From positions 34,358,560 to 34,422,559 of the forward strand of contig CM067067.1 in the NCBI GenBank assembly GCA_033980235.1: 64,000 nt of DNA, given 5' to 3'. How positions within the stretch are numbered: the first letter of the stretch is position 1; the number at the start of each line of letters is the position of its first letter. A program made the translations under genes and the position numbers. Positions 1 through 11,200 of this stretch are shown here, piece by piece. This stretch comes from Diadema setosum. Lineage: Eukaryota > Echinodermata > Echinoidea > Diadematoida > Diadematidae. The notes under the pieces were generated by a model, which did no database searches, had not been told where the DNA came from, and saw nothing but the letters and a program-made list of their open reading frames with translations.

Positions 1-121
1 CAAGACTCTGTACACTAATATCCCTTACATAGTTTTATTGTACCACTATACCCAACTAACATTAAAAGTCAATAATTTTTGGCAGCAGCTCAGAGTAAGA
101 GTCATTTCCTTAATATTTTCC

Positions 122-214
122 TTAACCCATTGAGGACGAGTCCCGAGTATACTCGGGCAAGCGTCTATGGGAAATACGCGTTGTAGCAAAATCGACCCGA
201 CCTCAACGGGTTAA
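122..214. mobile_element. 93-bp TTAA-flanked mini element (piggyBac-like ends)
   Basis: TTAA occurs at both edges. Immediately inside are inverted ends CCCATTGAGG and CCTCAACGGG (one mismatch when folded). The interior has a perfect 16-base palindrome, CCCGAGTATACTCGGG. A TTAA target with CCC termini is typical of piggyBac derivatives; the assignment is inferred from termini only, since no coding remains. Confidence 0.55.
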
Positions 215-559
215 TACTTTCTCCAAGATTCTGAACACAACACATACAGTACATATCCCTTACATAATGCCATGTGGTGTGTTATCCTAAAATTAAAAAA
301 GGTAGTCAGTACCTTTGGGGCAGGGTTTAGAAAAGTTGTATTTCGGGTCATATTCAAATGAAATCTCAGACTATTTAATATACAAATGTAAGATATTACA
401 TAAAATATTCTCGGATACTGGGAAAAATAGATGGCTATCAATAAAAATTCAGGACACGATTCCCGCAGACACTGCACATGTATTTGGTACGCCTTGCCCA
501 ACTGGGCACGAAAAGGGAAGGGCATTATTTTTAATAGGCAAAGGTCCCTTTACACAATT

Positions 560-763
560 ACTGTAAGACGAGGAATGTTCGCATTTTAATCTCGCAAATT
601 TCGCGCGAGCCAAGATTCGTGAAATTAAAATGCACACGAAAGTTCTTGTATATACTATATGCATTGAATGTTAGAGGCAACTTGTGAAAATTTCATGCTG
701 CGAAAAAGGTCATCGGCTCTATTTCGCAAAAATTTTATGCCGCGAAAATATTATTTTACAGTA
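560..763. mobile_element. TACTGTAAAA-family miniature element, copy 1
   Basis: The copy starts with TACTGTAAG and ends with TTTTACAGTA. The interior is rich in TTCGCG/CGCGAAA motifs and shares phrases such as GAGGAATGTTCGCAT with the copy at 47100-47301. It is non-autonomous, with no open frame. TA at the outer edges suggests a TA target, as for Tc1/mariner-type elements, but that class is inferred. Confidence 0.6.
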
Positions 764-3415
764 CTTGCCCTAGACTACAGTGAGTTTACATTGCCCTAAT
801 CAGACAAGTGACTACAGACTAGAGAGTTTGGAGCACCCTGAAATTACTTCATTTTCTCCATGAAAAACAGAATAATTATTTTAAGTGAAAAAAAAAAAAC
901 AGAAAATGCCATGCATGTACATGAAAAAGAATAAAAATACACATTATGAAAAAAACATGAAAAGAGCATACCGTGATGTGGGCAAAGACTCGCAACAGTA
1001 AGGTTCAACACCATTGCTTATTAAAACATTTTAGGTGATATTTGAATATCAAATGTTATCCATGACTATTAAAGTTCACTATTTAACAATTTTGCTGAAA
1101 TTTCCCACAGTTGTTGATTGCCTAAGCTGAGAGTACAATAAAAATACAATTAATCCCACAGTATGTACATTGGATTATTCACTAGATCAGTAAAATGACA
1201 CTGACAGAAATCACTAAACACCTATCCATTCAAGAACAGATCCTATTCAGAGGCCACATTACATGTACTTTAATACTACAGTATACATGTATAAACTGTT
1301 TCTGTTGTACGCAGGAGAGGTCTTGCATCTACATTGTACAATGCAATATCTTTGACATATCGAACATGTCCACGCAACGTGAATAGAAATATTTGAAATT
1401 TGTGCTTCCCACTGCTACAGTCTTATTACTCTCACTGTTATAAACATTTTCTTCTACTGTAGTACTGACTAGACCGACACTTGCACTCATGAGATTTATA
1501 TTCTTCATTCAAGTTAGACCCAAGCCTAGGCTAGATATCATTTATTATTCTTTTTATATTTTATCTAATATCTCAAACAAATGCTTTTTATTCCAATTCT
1601 ATAAAGATAAATGGCACGACACAGCTGCCATTTAATATGCATTGTTGTGGGCTTGTTACTAGTGATATAAAGCCATTCTCAAATTCAATCAGACTTTCCG
1701 TGTATACTATAGGAAGTGGGAATAGATGCTAGGACACCAACTTGTACTAAGAAGTTAAATTTACAAATTACAGGTAAATAAATAGTCAACTCACAAAAAC
1801 ACTGTAAATTTACAGTATGAGCACAAATGAACCATCAAGTAAATTGGACGAAGCATTTCACTTGTCACAAGTACAGGTACAGAATTTCAGCCAGAGAAAC
1901 TTGTTTCTAGTTATGGCGGGAGGATTCATGTTTGAAAATTCGGCAACTCGCAGCAGCAGCCAGCAGCCTGCAGCAGAGCCCTTGGCTTGCACGCAAACAA
2001 CACTGAGTGCAAACAACCTGGCTGGCCGTGTGCGCGGATAGCCGTGGCTTGGCTGATTGTGCATGCATGTGACATGCACCGCACGAGAGCACTGACTACG
2101 ATATGGGCCATGGGGGAGATGGGCTGCCCGAATCACTCTGCACATTTCTGCACTGTACTTGTACAACAGTCTATGTTTACGGTAACAGGGTCGCGGCGAA
2201 AGATTCAAGAGAAACGATTAGTATTGTTTCTGATTTTCTAAACTATCCCCCGAAAGACACATTATACCATGTATATTGCATGATTTTGAATTAAACAACA
2301 AATAGAAAGCCGTTATTCATGATGCTACAGAACAATCGTAAGCATGCAATTTAACAGACAAATGCTAACTTACCAGCCTACATTCCAGTTTCGTCTCCGG
2401 TGTTCCCGCGACGAAAATAGCTTGAACTGCGATGTCCCGGATGTTTGCAATAGTGCCATCATCAGTAATGTAAAAGCAAAAAGCCATCGCGAGTGCACAG
2501 TGGTAAGTACACTGACTCGGCGCGCTTGTATTCACGCGAAGACTTACAGCTGAAAACTAGTCGTCCAGGCGTATATTATCAATTTTATAGGCTATTATAC
2601 TGCATACCAGACACACAAATGTTCAAATTTTCTATTTTAAGATATAAAAAAATTAATAATTCTGTTTCCAGAATATTTGTTCTTTTATAAGAATAGTTTA
2701 AGATAAAAACAAATAAATTTGAAATATCAGGTTGCCAGGAATAGTCTAGTCTTGTATCCGCGGCAAATTCTGTCTCAGTACAGTGTCATAAAATAGATGA
2801 CATAAAACATTAAAAAGAAAAAGCGAACTACCGAATGATGCGCAGTGCTAGTGAACATAAAATATAACGTATAGCTATGTGTTGAGGCTTCCTACGTTAA
2901 AACACATGAATTTCCATCGTTTTACAGAAAACAGACTTCTAAAGAAGTATCCATTTTGTGGAATCTACCTGTGATGAAAAACTTCGAGAAACCAGACCAG
3001 TGATGTGGAGATATTATTTCCTCCTGCCGTGATAATTTTTCTTCATGGCGTTTTCAGACACGAGCCTAATTATCAGTTTTGTCAGTTTTCTCTTGAATTG
3101 TCATTCTGCATTGGTTGTTTGTGTTTGGGGGAAAAACAACAACCAACTGACAATTTTTTGTTGTTTAGCGTGTATTAGCTTCAAATCAATGTTTTGCAAA
3201 ATAAGAATGTGCTTAAATTATGAAGTTTAATTCCTTGATTAATTCGTATCATGAAGATCAAAGCTTTGGCTTCAAATTTCCGCTGTTTGTTTCTTTTTGT
3301 TTTTGCTAGGCCTATTTTGTTTTTTTGTAAGCTGTAAGCTCACTCATTAATATTGGCTGGAAAAAAATGAGTCGCCCTTGAAGCGTTAGTGGATTCAGTG
3401 ATGACACCAATATTT

Positions 3416-3662
3416 GAAGAGTTTGTTTGTAAAAACCGATAAGTCCATATTTGCCAAATGGAGATATTTGCGATTAAAGGTCAAGAAAAATAAAGAAAAT
3501 AATAAGAAAATTTCTGCTTCTTTTGACCATAACTTCAAAAATGTACCTTTATATGTAGTGACCAATATATCATTTAAAAGGTATTATTTTGTACTTTATG
3601 ACAGAGACCGTAATTCAAAATCTTCAAAAATGGACTTATCGGTTTTTGCAAACAAACTCTTC
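3416..3662. mobile_element. 247-bp palindromic miniature element
   Basis: The left end GAAGAGTTTGTTTGTAAAAA and the right end TTTTTGCAAACAAACTCTTC are inverted copies with one difference, and pairing continues through GATAAGTCCAT. The interior is AT-rich and non-coding. The target duplication is not clear. An open frame running across it is a by-product of the inverted repeat. Confidence 0.65.
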
Positions 3663-3663
3663 A

Positions 3664-3850
3664 TTTGTTCCTGCGACGCCGATTGCTCCCGTTTTATTTT
3701 CTCCAAGGACTTCGGGTTATAGGCCTATTAAATGGGGGTTTTAGGTTTAGTTTGATGTGAGGATTATATAGGATTAGAGTTTATGGGGTTATATGTTTGT
3801 GGGTAGAATTTATGTTTGGTTTAGCGTGAAGATACAGTTGCGACGGCCAA
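3664..3850 (+). repeat. Dispersed repeat, copy 1 (partner at 55664-55850)
   Basis: Shared blocks in the same order as the second copy: TCTCCAAGGACTT, then GATGTGAGGAT, then TATGTTTGTGGGTAGA, then TATGTTTG followed by an AGCGTG-like block. The TTAGGG-like phrases of the other copy are degraded here. It directly abuts the palindromic element on its left. Confidence 0.5.
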
Positions 3851-3988
3851 CTACTGCTACTGCTATATTCTCGCATTATACGACGTGTACAGCTACTGCA
3901 TTTTGGAGCCAGTACCGGAAGAAAAAAGCTGCGATGTTGATGAAAACATCAAGATCTATAGAAATGATGATGCAGAAATCAGCATAAT

Positions 3989-4014
3989 AATATATATATA
4001 TATATATATATATA
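3989..4014. repeat. (TA)n microsatellite
   Basis: Uninterrupted TA dinucleotides. Confidence 0.9.
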
Positions 4015-4024
4015 TTGAGAATTA

Positions 4025-4170
4025 GTTCACTCAAAGATTGATCATTCAATGATTTTGGAGTGATCCCTGAGGTCACTCCAAAACGAGTGAAAATGAACAT
4101 TTTAACTCAAAATCACTCGAAATTCACTCTTTTTTGTATTCACTCCTTTAAGAGTGAATATTTTCACTCG
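4025..4170. repeat. CACTC/GAGTG-rich degenerate repeat
   Basis: Many copies of CACTC and GAGTG in alternating orientation produce several overlapping small hairpins, such as TTTGGAGTGA facing TCACTCCAAA. It is probably a decayed miniature element; its borders are uncertain because it is framed by a TA run and a T run. Confidence 0.4.
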
Positions 4171-4397
4171 ATTTTTTTTTTTTTTTTTTTAGAGAGAGTA
4201 ATGACTGTATTACCACCATCGAAGTGAACCGTGCAGTTATGACTTGAGTAAATTTGAAGCAATTTTCCACGTCTGGATATTTTTTAGCACACGTCCAACT
4301 ATAGAAATTGTTTCAACAGGACAGGTGTGAGACCTAATTTTTTATACGTGCATGTAATAACCCCTTGCAGGTGTTGCATGGCAGTGCGGCGCCATCT

Positions 4398-4422
4398 CCC
4401 CCCCCCCCCCCCCCCCCCCCCC
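4398..4422. repeat. C homopolymer, 25 bases
   Basis: Longest of at least 14 G or C homopolymers of 11 or more bases in the window. Confidence 0.9.
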
Positions 4423-4760
4423 TGGCTGGTGAGTTTCATTTCCGGTTGGATTGGTATATAATGTATTGTTCCTTGGAATCTGAAGGGTAGATTATATTCT
4501 GTGAGTCAGATACTAAATTTGGTTTAAAATGAATTTCTAGCTCAGTCTCAGTGAAGGGATGGGTGCCAGGTGAGAGCTAAAATAGGGAATAAAGCGAGAA
4601 TTGCTCAGCACTCTTCACCGCCATATGGCGGCCTGGAAAATAGCATTCTAGAAAATGCAACTTGTTTTTTCTAGTTTTTATTGTTGTTACTAGTATTTGC
4701 CGTTGAAAGTCGTGGTAAACATTCAAAAATACAGTGTACCAGTATTATTCACGTAAGAAA

Positions 4761-4763
4761 AAC

Positions 4764-4795
<32 letters not shown>
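4761..4795. repeat. (CA)n microsatellite
   Basis: CA dinucleotides with one CGCA interruption. Confidence 0.9.
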
Positions 4796-4800
<5 letters not shown>

Positions 4801-5156
4801 AACATACAAAACAGAGAAGCTTAGCTAGCACTCTTAGAACAACAATCTTGCTGTTGGAGAAGAGATCTCTAACCTTTCGGATTGAGAGCAACATACATAC
4901 AGCTGTAACTATTGATCAGCTTAGATTATCATGTTCTGAGCACTAAAATCTTTATACAACTTTACGATTGTGACAATTTCCCTTTTTTTTTTCATTTCGC
5001 ATTCATTCATTCTTTCTATCTTTCTCTCAGCTATGGTTCGGTCAGTGATCGATAGCAACATCGTTTCAATCTTTTCCATAGATCCTTCAGTCAAACCGAT
5101 CACCGATTGATATCGTCACCGTCAGCAGTCCACCCTATCATCTGTGATTCAGTTCA

Positions 5157-5189
5157 ATGAGATCGGGCAAGGTATTCGCGTCAAGATGA
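5157..5189 (+). promoter_or_regulatory. uORF overlapping the AP3S start codon
   Basis: An upstream ATG at 5157 opens a 10-codon frame (MRSGKVFASR) whose TGA stop at 5187-5189 shares two bases with the AP3S ATG at 5186-5188, giving an ATGA overlap. If the mRNA begins upstream of 5157, ribosomes ending here sit on the main start codon, an arrangement that can support reinitiation. The reading is direct; presence in the transcript is not known. Confidence 0.4.
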
Positions 5190-5254
5190 TAAAGGCAATA
5201 TTAGTCTTCAACAACCATGGGAAGCCCAGACTTGTCAAGTTCTATACACATTAT
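5186..5254 (+). CDS. AP3S: AP3S coding exon 1
   Basis: Encodes residues 1-23, MIKAILVFNNHGKPRLVKFY then THY, the first beta strands of the longin-like sigma fold. The donor is TAT|GTAAGT and the intron is phase 0. The 5' UTR continues upstream with no stop in frame immediately before the ATG, so the start rests on family alignment and the A at -3. Confidence 0.95.
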
Positions 5255-8200
5255 GTAAGTTCTTTATGTATTTCCGTAGTACCAGGTTACCGTAAAGATA
5301 TATTTTACCGGTTTATTAGACTGATGTGTGATGTCCCGTGGCGTTTGAAAGTGCGCGTTTGTGTGGTCCCACATATAAGGATTTACGCGAGCGATTCGCT
5401 GTACAACCGACTTGGATTGGCCTTGGGTGCAGCAGATGAGTCTTGGCGAGAACTGAGGTTCCTGTGACATGAGTAGAATACAATCTAGTGTGTGCGAGAC
5501 GAGTGTGGTGTTTGTACGCATTTATCTCGAACGAGTCGGATCAGGGTAGCCAATAATTGCAGATCAGTTAAGTGAAAAGGCGAGAACATCAGGATTTTAT
5601 TTTTAAAGAACGGCATAAATTTACACAAATGCATAAAAAGCCATAACGTTTAGACATCTAACCCTGTTAGTATTGCAAAAGTGGTCGCAGGGGTTGCAAA
5701 CGCAGTCGCAGGCGTCAATAAATTTACATCACATCTGTGCCTGTGGTCCACTGGAGGAGTTGTGCATGCCATGCGTGACGTGTTTTACAATTGCTTGTCG
5801 GGACATCACTGAGCTGAGTAAACCACCTGCCACTATAAAATTGGCACTATTATTTGTAAATTTAGCTGTCTGTACATACGTACAATGCACGTGCGACCTC
5901 GATTATCTGGCCATCTCCGCTCCGGGATATCCAAACTTCTCTATCATCAATCCAGACGTGTTCACACAGTAAAGACAAAAAGAAAAAGGGATTTTACAAA
6001 TAAAATTCCTACAATTTGACTTGCAGTACAATAGTAAAGTAGGCCTAGATCTACTACTAGTAAATAGTAATCAGTATCGGCACTGGCACCACGGTTCAAC
6101 ATCCCATGCCAAGGACAAAGGTTCAACTGTATGCAAAAGCATATTCAGCTTCTACTAAAAGCTACTAGTTTCTATTAGGACCTACATGCACTTGCAGCAG
6201 GCGGTCAGATTTTGGACAGCATTGTGGTCAAATTATGGGCAGCTTGCAGCATATATTGGTATGAAATCGGTCAGTATGAGTCTTTTGTTCTATAATTTAC
6301 TCCCAACAGAATAAGATGCTAGTAATGTACTTTTGTATCCATGCCCCTATAGATACACTGTATCTCATATGATCTACTGAACCAAATCTCAGGATATAGA
6401 GGCCTTCCTGTTAGATTATTTCCAATCACTCACATAAATTTGAACCAAATCAGTCATCGACTTCGGGAAGCGTCGATATTGACGTTGACATGCATGTCGC
6501 CACTGAAAACAACTCGCTCTTTGCAAGTGATTGCGATGTATGCTGCCTTTGATCTGAAACTGAAGTTAGCCATCTAATATGCGATGACTTTTTCAAGTAC
6601 AAGGGAGCAAAAAAATCAATGTTCAAAATGATTTATGGCAAGTCGAATGAAGTCAGATGAGAAATGCAGTATGCTGCCTACATGTACTTGTAATTACCAC
6701 TGAGTCAGTAGCTACACTTGTACATGTACGTACATCAGAGAAACATTTTTTTTCCCATATCCTGCCAAAGCTCTTATCCAGGACAGGCGCAGGTCGCAAA
6801 ATTGCTAGATAACAGAGGTCGCACTGTATTTAAGAGACAGTCACTCCATATTTGCATTGCCCAGACAATGGTATTGCAAATCATTTGAATGAATAAATTG
6901 ATATTTTATGTTTTGATATATCGCAGTGCATGTACTGTATGTGATTTAGCCATTTCACTGGAGACAATGAGATTAATGTTCAATGGAAGAGCATTGTTAA
7001 GGAGATGCACAGCAAAACGTTCACATACATGTACTGTACACGTCCTCTACCACTGCACCATCATTGTTAGCCCACAAGGGCATCGTGTACAGTACCAAAC
7101 CAGAACCAGAACCAAATTCTGTAGAGGGACCACAAAGAATTTACATTGTACATTGTATCATGGCTTCAAAAATGCTGTTTCTATGCAGGGAGAGCCTTGG
7201 TACATGCTCTCTTCCTTTTTCAGCCATTTTAGTTTTTTTTTTTTTTTCACCAGGGTATTAGTATCCCATCTACATCTGTACCAAGCATAAGTCAAAGCTA
7301 CAACTGTACTTGGTAGTACTGTACCAACAATTGTACGGATGTCTATTTGCATGTGACATACTATTGATAAACCACGCAAAAGGTAACATACAGTAATTGT
7401 CTCATCTTAGCTTTTCTCGAAGATGTAACTTTACAGCACGGGTGTACTTTCTTTTCATAGTGGACAATTTCAAAAAATTTTATTTTCTCTTGGTAATTTT
7501 TTTTTATTTTTTTTAACCAAGCTAAGTGTTTCTTCACAAGAAATGCCTCTGTAATGTGGTAAAAACTTGACATTTGATTAGTCAATTTGTTGTCATATCA
7601 CTTGACATTCAAGATGCCACTTATTGATTTTTATCCCCTGTTTTGTAAAGTCATTACAGAGTGTAAGTGTCTGCAACCTTGCTGTGTAATCACAAAATGA
7701 CCATTTGATAAGCAGAATCACTGAAAAATGCTGCTTCGAGGGGATGTACAAATTGTAATGTCATTATTTGCAGGTCCCTTAAATCTACTGTATGGGGAAT
7801 ACTATGTAAGTCATATTTTGAACAGTACATTCAAATGGCCCTATATGTTCAAATATTTGTGAGATTTCTCTCAAATTTTACTGATCTGCTACTGGTATTT
7901 ACAGTATTTCATTGTTAGAATGCATTACATTTCCCCCTTTTGATGTATTTTGCTTCTCAGGAGAATTTTTTTTCCCTACATCGTATACATCGTAGCCTTC
8001 TCTCCACCATAGAAGTGAATTGTTTGTCTGAGCATCATCCCTGGTTCTTTATGATGGGTGAATTGAAATACTATGGTCAAGCTTAAGTATGATTCATCCA
8101 CCCCCCCCCCCCCAAAAAAAAAGGGGGGGATATATATTATATATCATGAAAATATCAATTAAGGCAAAAATTACATGATGACCAAAATTCAGCTGGCAGG

Positions 8201-11200
8201 AACCATTGATATACTTCTTGATTGGAACTCTCACACACACGTACACATATTTCTATAAGTAGCTGTCATAGCAAGTGGCTTCATGTGTTATACACCAGAT
8301 TTCTCACTCTGATACGCGGAAAACATCTCTTGCATACAATTCATAGCATGGTTCAAAGTTGCTACTTGTTCCTGGTCACACATATTCCAATATATTTCAA
8401 CTTCGCAGTGCTTCTTGACGGTGGCAAATTGTCTTTAGAGGAGGAATATACTGTACACTGCAAAGTTGTCAACTAGTAGGCCACTGTACAGGATATGTAC
8501 ATGTCATTATGATGTTATTGTATATTTTTTCTTCATCAAGAAGAAGATTTTTGTTTAACAAAAATAATGTTTTTCTAAAATATGATTTACTGGTAGAATG
8601 CATAGTGTGTGCAGTTCCCCATGCCTTAAAGGAATATATGGTGTTTGCTTTCAAAACATGTTTTTTTTTACTGCCTAGTAGGATCTGCAGAGGTTGGACA
8701 CCCTGACTTTATGACATGTAACCCATGTGTTCCTTTCCTACAATGTACATTTGTGTCAGTCATATTCTTAAATCCCCAAACAGAATGAAGATGAGCAGCA
8801 GCAAATAATTAGGGAAACCTTCCACCTGGTGTCCAAACGAGACGACAATGTGTGCAATTTTCTCGAAGGTGGCATGTAAGTTAAAGTCATATTGATGCAT
8901 TAATCAAGGCTTTGTTTTATGTTGTTTGTTTCTTGCAAGTTGATGGTTCATTGGCCTGATAGCATGATTGCAAAGATCAATAATTTTTCTACGATTAGCT
9001 GATAAGCTAATCATGTATTATACAAACAACAAGCTTGAATCTCATCCATAGAGCTTCACAGCATCACTCTCATCTGATACACAGATACAATGTAGGCAGC
9101 TGTGTATCAATCTGTACACATACTTGTTCTGTTGTTAAAGGAAGACAGTACAGAAAGTGGATTTCTACATACTTGCAAGGCTGTGATAGCATGTGATGTA
9201 ACCTCTACGAATGGATTTTCAGTAAAGACCCAAATTTAATACAACAGTATGTTCATTAATTGGGAACTTTCCCAAACTTATGTTGATTTAACCAATACAG
9301 AAGATTTGTGAAACACTCGGTAAAAATAAATCTCGCAATGCACTCAAGAGATGTGATTTCTATTATTTAAATGTTTTGGTTCATTTCGTATGCCACCCTC
9401 ACCAGATGGAAGTGCTAGAACTCTTCATGATATCATGGTAGTAGGACCATGCATAGAAATGTCATAAGTATTTCACTAATATTCATTTTTCTAGGACATT
9501 GAAAGAACATGTGACCTTGCTCCATTGGAATGCACAGAGAATGAATTATTTACCGTAAATATTTGCTAATATGTTGAGGGAATGTGCACTTTTCATAAAA
9601 CATGAAGTGTTCTACTGTAATGTGACATCACAAATTATTGTGGAGTTCCCAACTGTAGAGGGCAGCACAGGTAACTAATCAATGCTTTTAACTTCTTAAC
9701 TTTTTAGTAGAGCAGCCAATTCTTTTCAAGTTTACTGAATTGTGTCACTAATATTTCACTAATCTTTCTGAGTCAATGTATATGTTTGGGGAAATTACTG
9801 AGATTCCTGTGATGGGATGGCACACCCTCAGGTACAATGTACTGTAAACGCCAAATATTTTGCAAGGTTTTCATTTTTGTGAATTTCGCAAGTCAGGTGC
9901 TATTCGTGAATTTAAAAACATGCAAAAATATTAAGTGTGATCTTGACATGAATGGACAAGCATGCATACATTTCTCTGTTCTCTACCGTACTCCACAATC
10001 GCAAATTTAACCACCCCCGAAAATGTCAGGAAGTCCCGATTAAATATACATGTATGGTGTATACAGTATAAAATTGTTACCCCGGTACCTCATATATTGT
10101 TATTATATGTACTCCTGCCAAATTTTGAAAAGTCTGAGTTACAACTTCATATGAGAAGAACTAGAATGTATTGCATCGAGTCTCAAATGTACATCTTTAA
10201 TTTTGCTCCATTGTAGGATCGTAGGCAATGAAGACTTCAAGCTGGTCTACAGGCATTATGCCACACTCTACTTTGTTTTCTGCGTCGACTCATCAGAGAG
10301 TGAACTTGGCATCCTAGATTTAATACAAGTGAGTACTGGTTTTGCTTGCACAATCTGGCTTTCTTTTTATGCCAGTTTCTAAACTATTAGTCACAGGGCT
10401 GATTTATGAGCTTTATTTGATTCAGAGCCCTGTTTTTTACAATAGTGTTCAGGTCAAATTATGTAATTCATCTCTTCTCTCTCCCTCTCTCTCTCTGCAC
10501 TGAGTATCAAAATTTAAAAGAGGACGTAGCATGTGTTCTGTATGAGAATTCACTACTATCTGAGCAGTAATGGCCTCTGTGTGAAACGTTAGTTTCTGAA
10601 CCATATAACTCTAAAATCACATTTTCTAGTGTTTCGTTTGAATGTTACCAAGAGATATCTTGAACCAGAATTTTGTCACTGTTGTATCGCATGAACTTAG
10701 TACAGGTTGATTCATTCATGAGACCTATGCTGTGACATGTGTTAGGGAAATTACTTAGTGCTCAAGATCATTGTGAGATATTGTGTAAAGAATGATTCTT
10801 TGCCTTATATATTGTCTGTTCATCAAATTACCTTTTTTTTTTTCCTTTTTTTTTTTTAAAGGAAATTCATTGGTAAGGGGTGGGATGGGTAATCAAGTTA
10901 TCATAATGATAGATGTAATGCCATCCTACAATGGTACAATTAAAGAGATTTTGCCAGTTTTTAAATCGCTATTCGTATACAATTACTCACGACTAGACGG
11001 AAGCATACTTTTTATTTAATGTCCATTTGATGAGGCAGTCATGTTCAACAGTACTTGGCTTTTATTCAAGGTGATATCATGTCCTCCAGACAAGCTGATT
11101 AATTGATACAACTTTCAAGTAGGCCATTCAGTCTCTGAGTCTAGCGGTTTGTAGTCAGATGGTACATGTAAATAGATACAAAGATAATATGCTGTTATAC

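Larger units (their letters stand above)
1..5185. other. Upstream non-coding DNA of AP3S
   Basis: No coding exon is recognised here; the open frames are short and match no family I know. The stretch holds a 93-bp TTAA element (122-214), a TACTGTAAAA element (560-763), a palindromic element (3416-3662) and a dispersed repeat (3664-3850). It also holds dinucleotide runs and a 25-base C run (4398-4422). The last 250 bases or so before 5186 lack transposon-like structure and probably contain the AP3S promoter and 5' UTR, although I see no clear TATA box. Confidence 0.6.

Noticed and set aside
5144..5185. N-terminal extension of AP3S upstream of 5186
   Set aside because: It would need a GTG start; the family begins MIKAI at 5186, and the ATG there has a good context.
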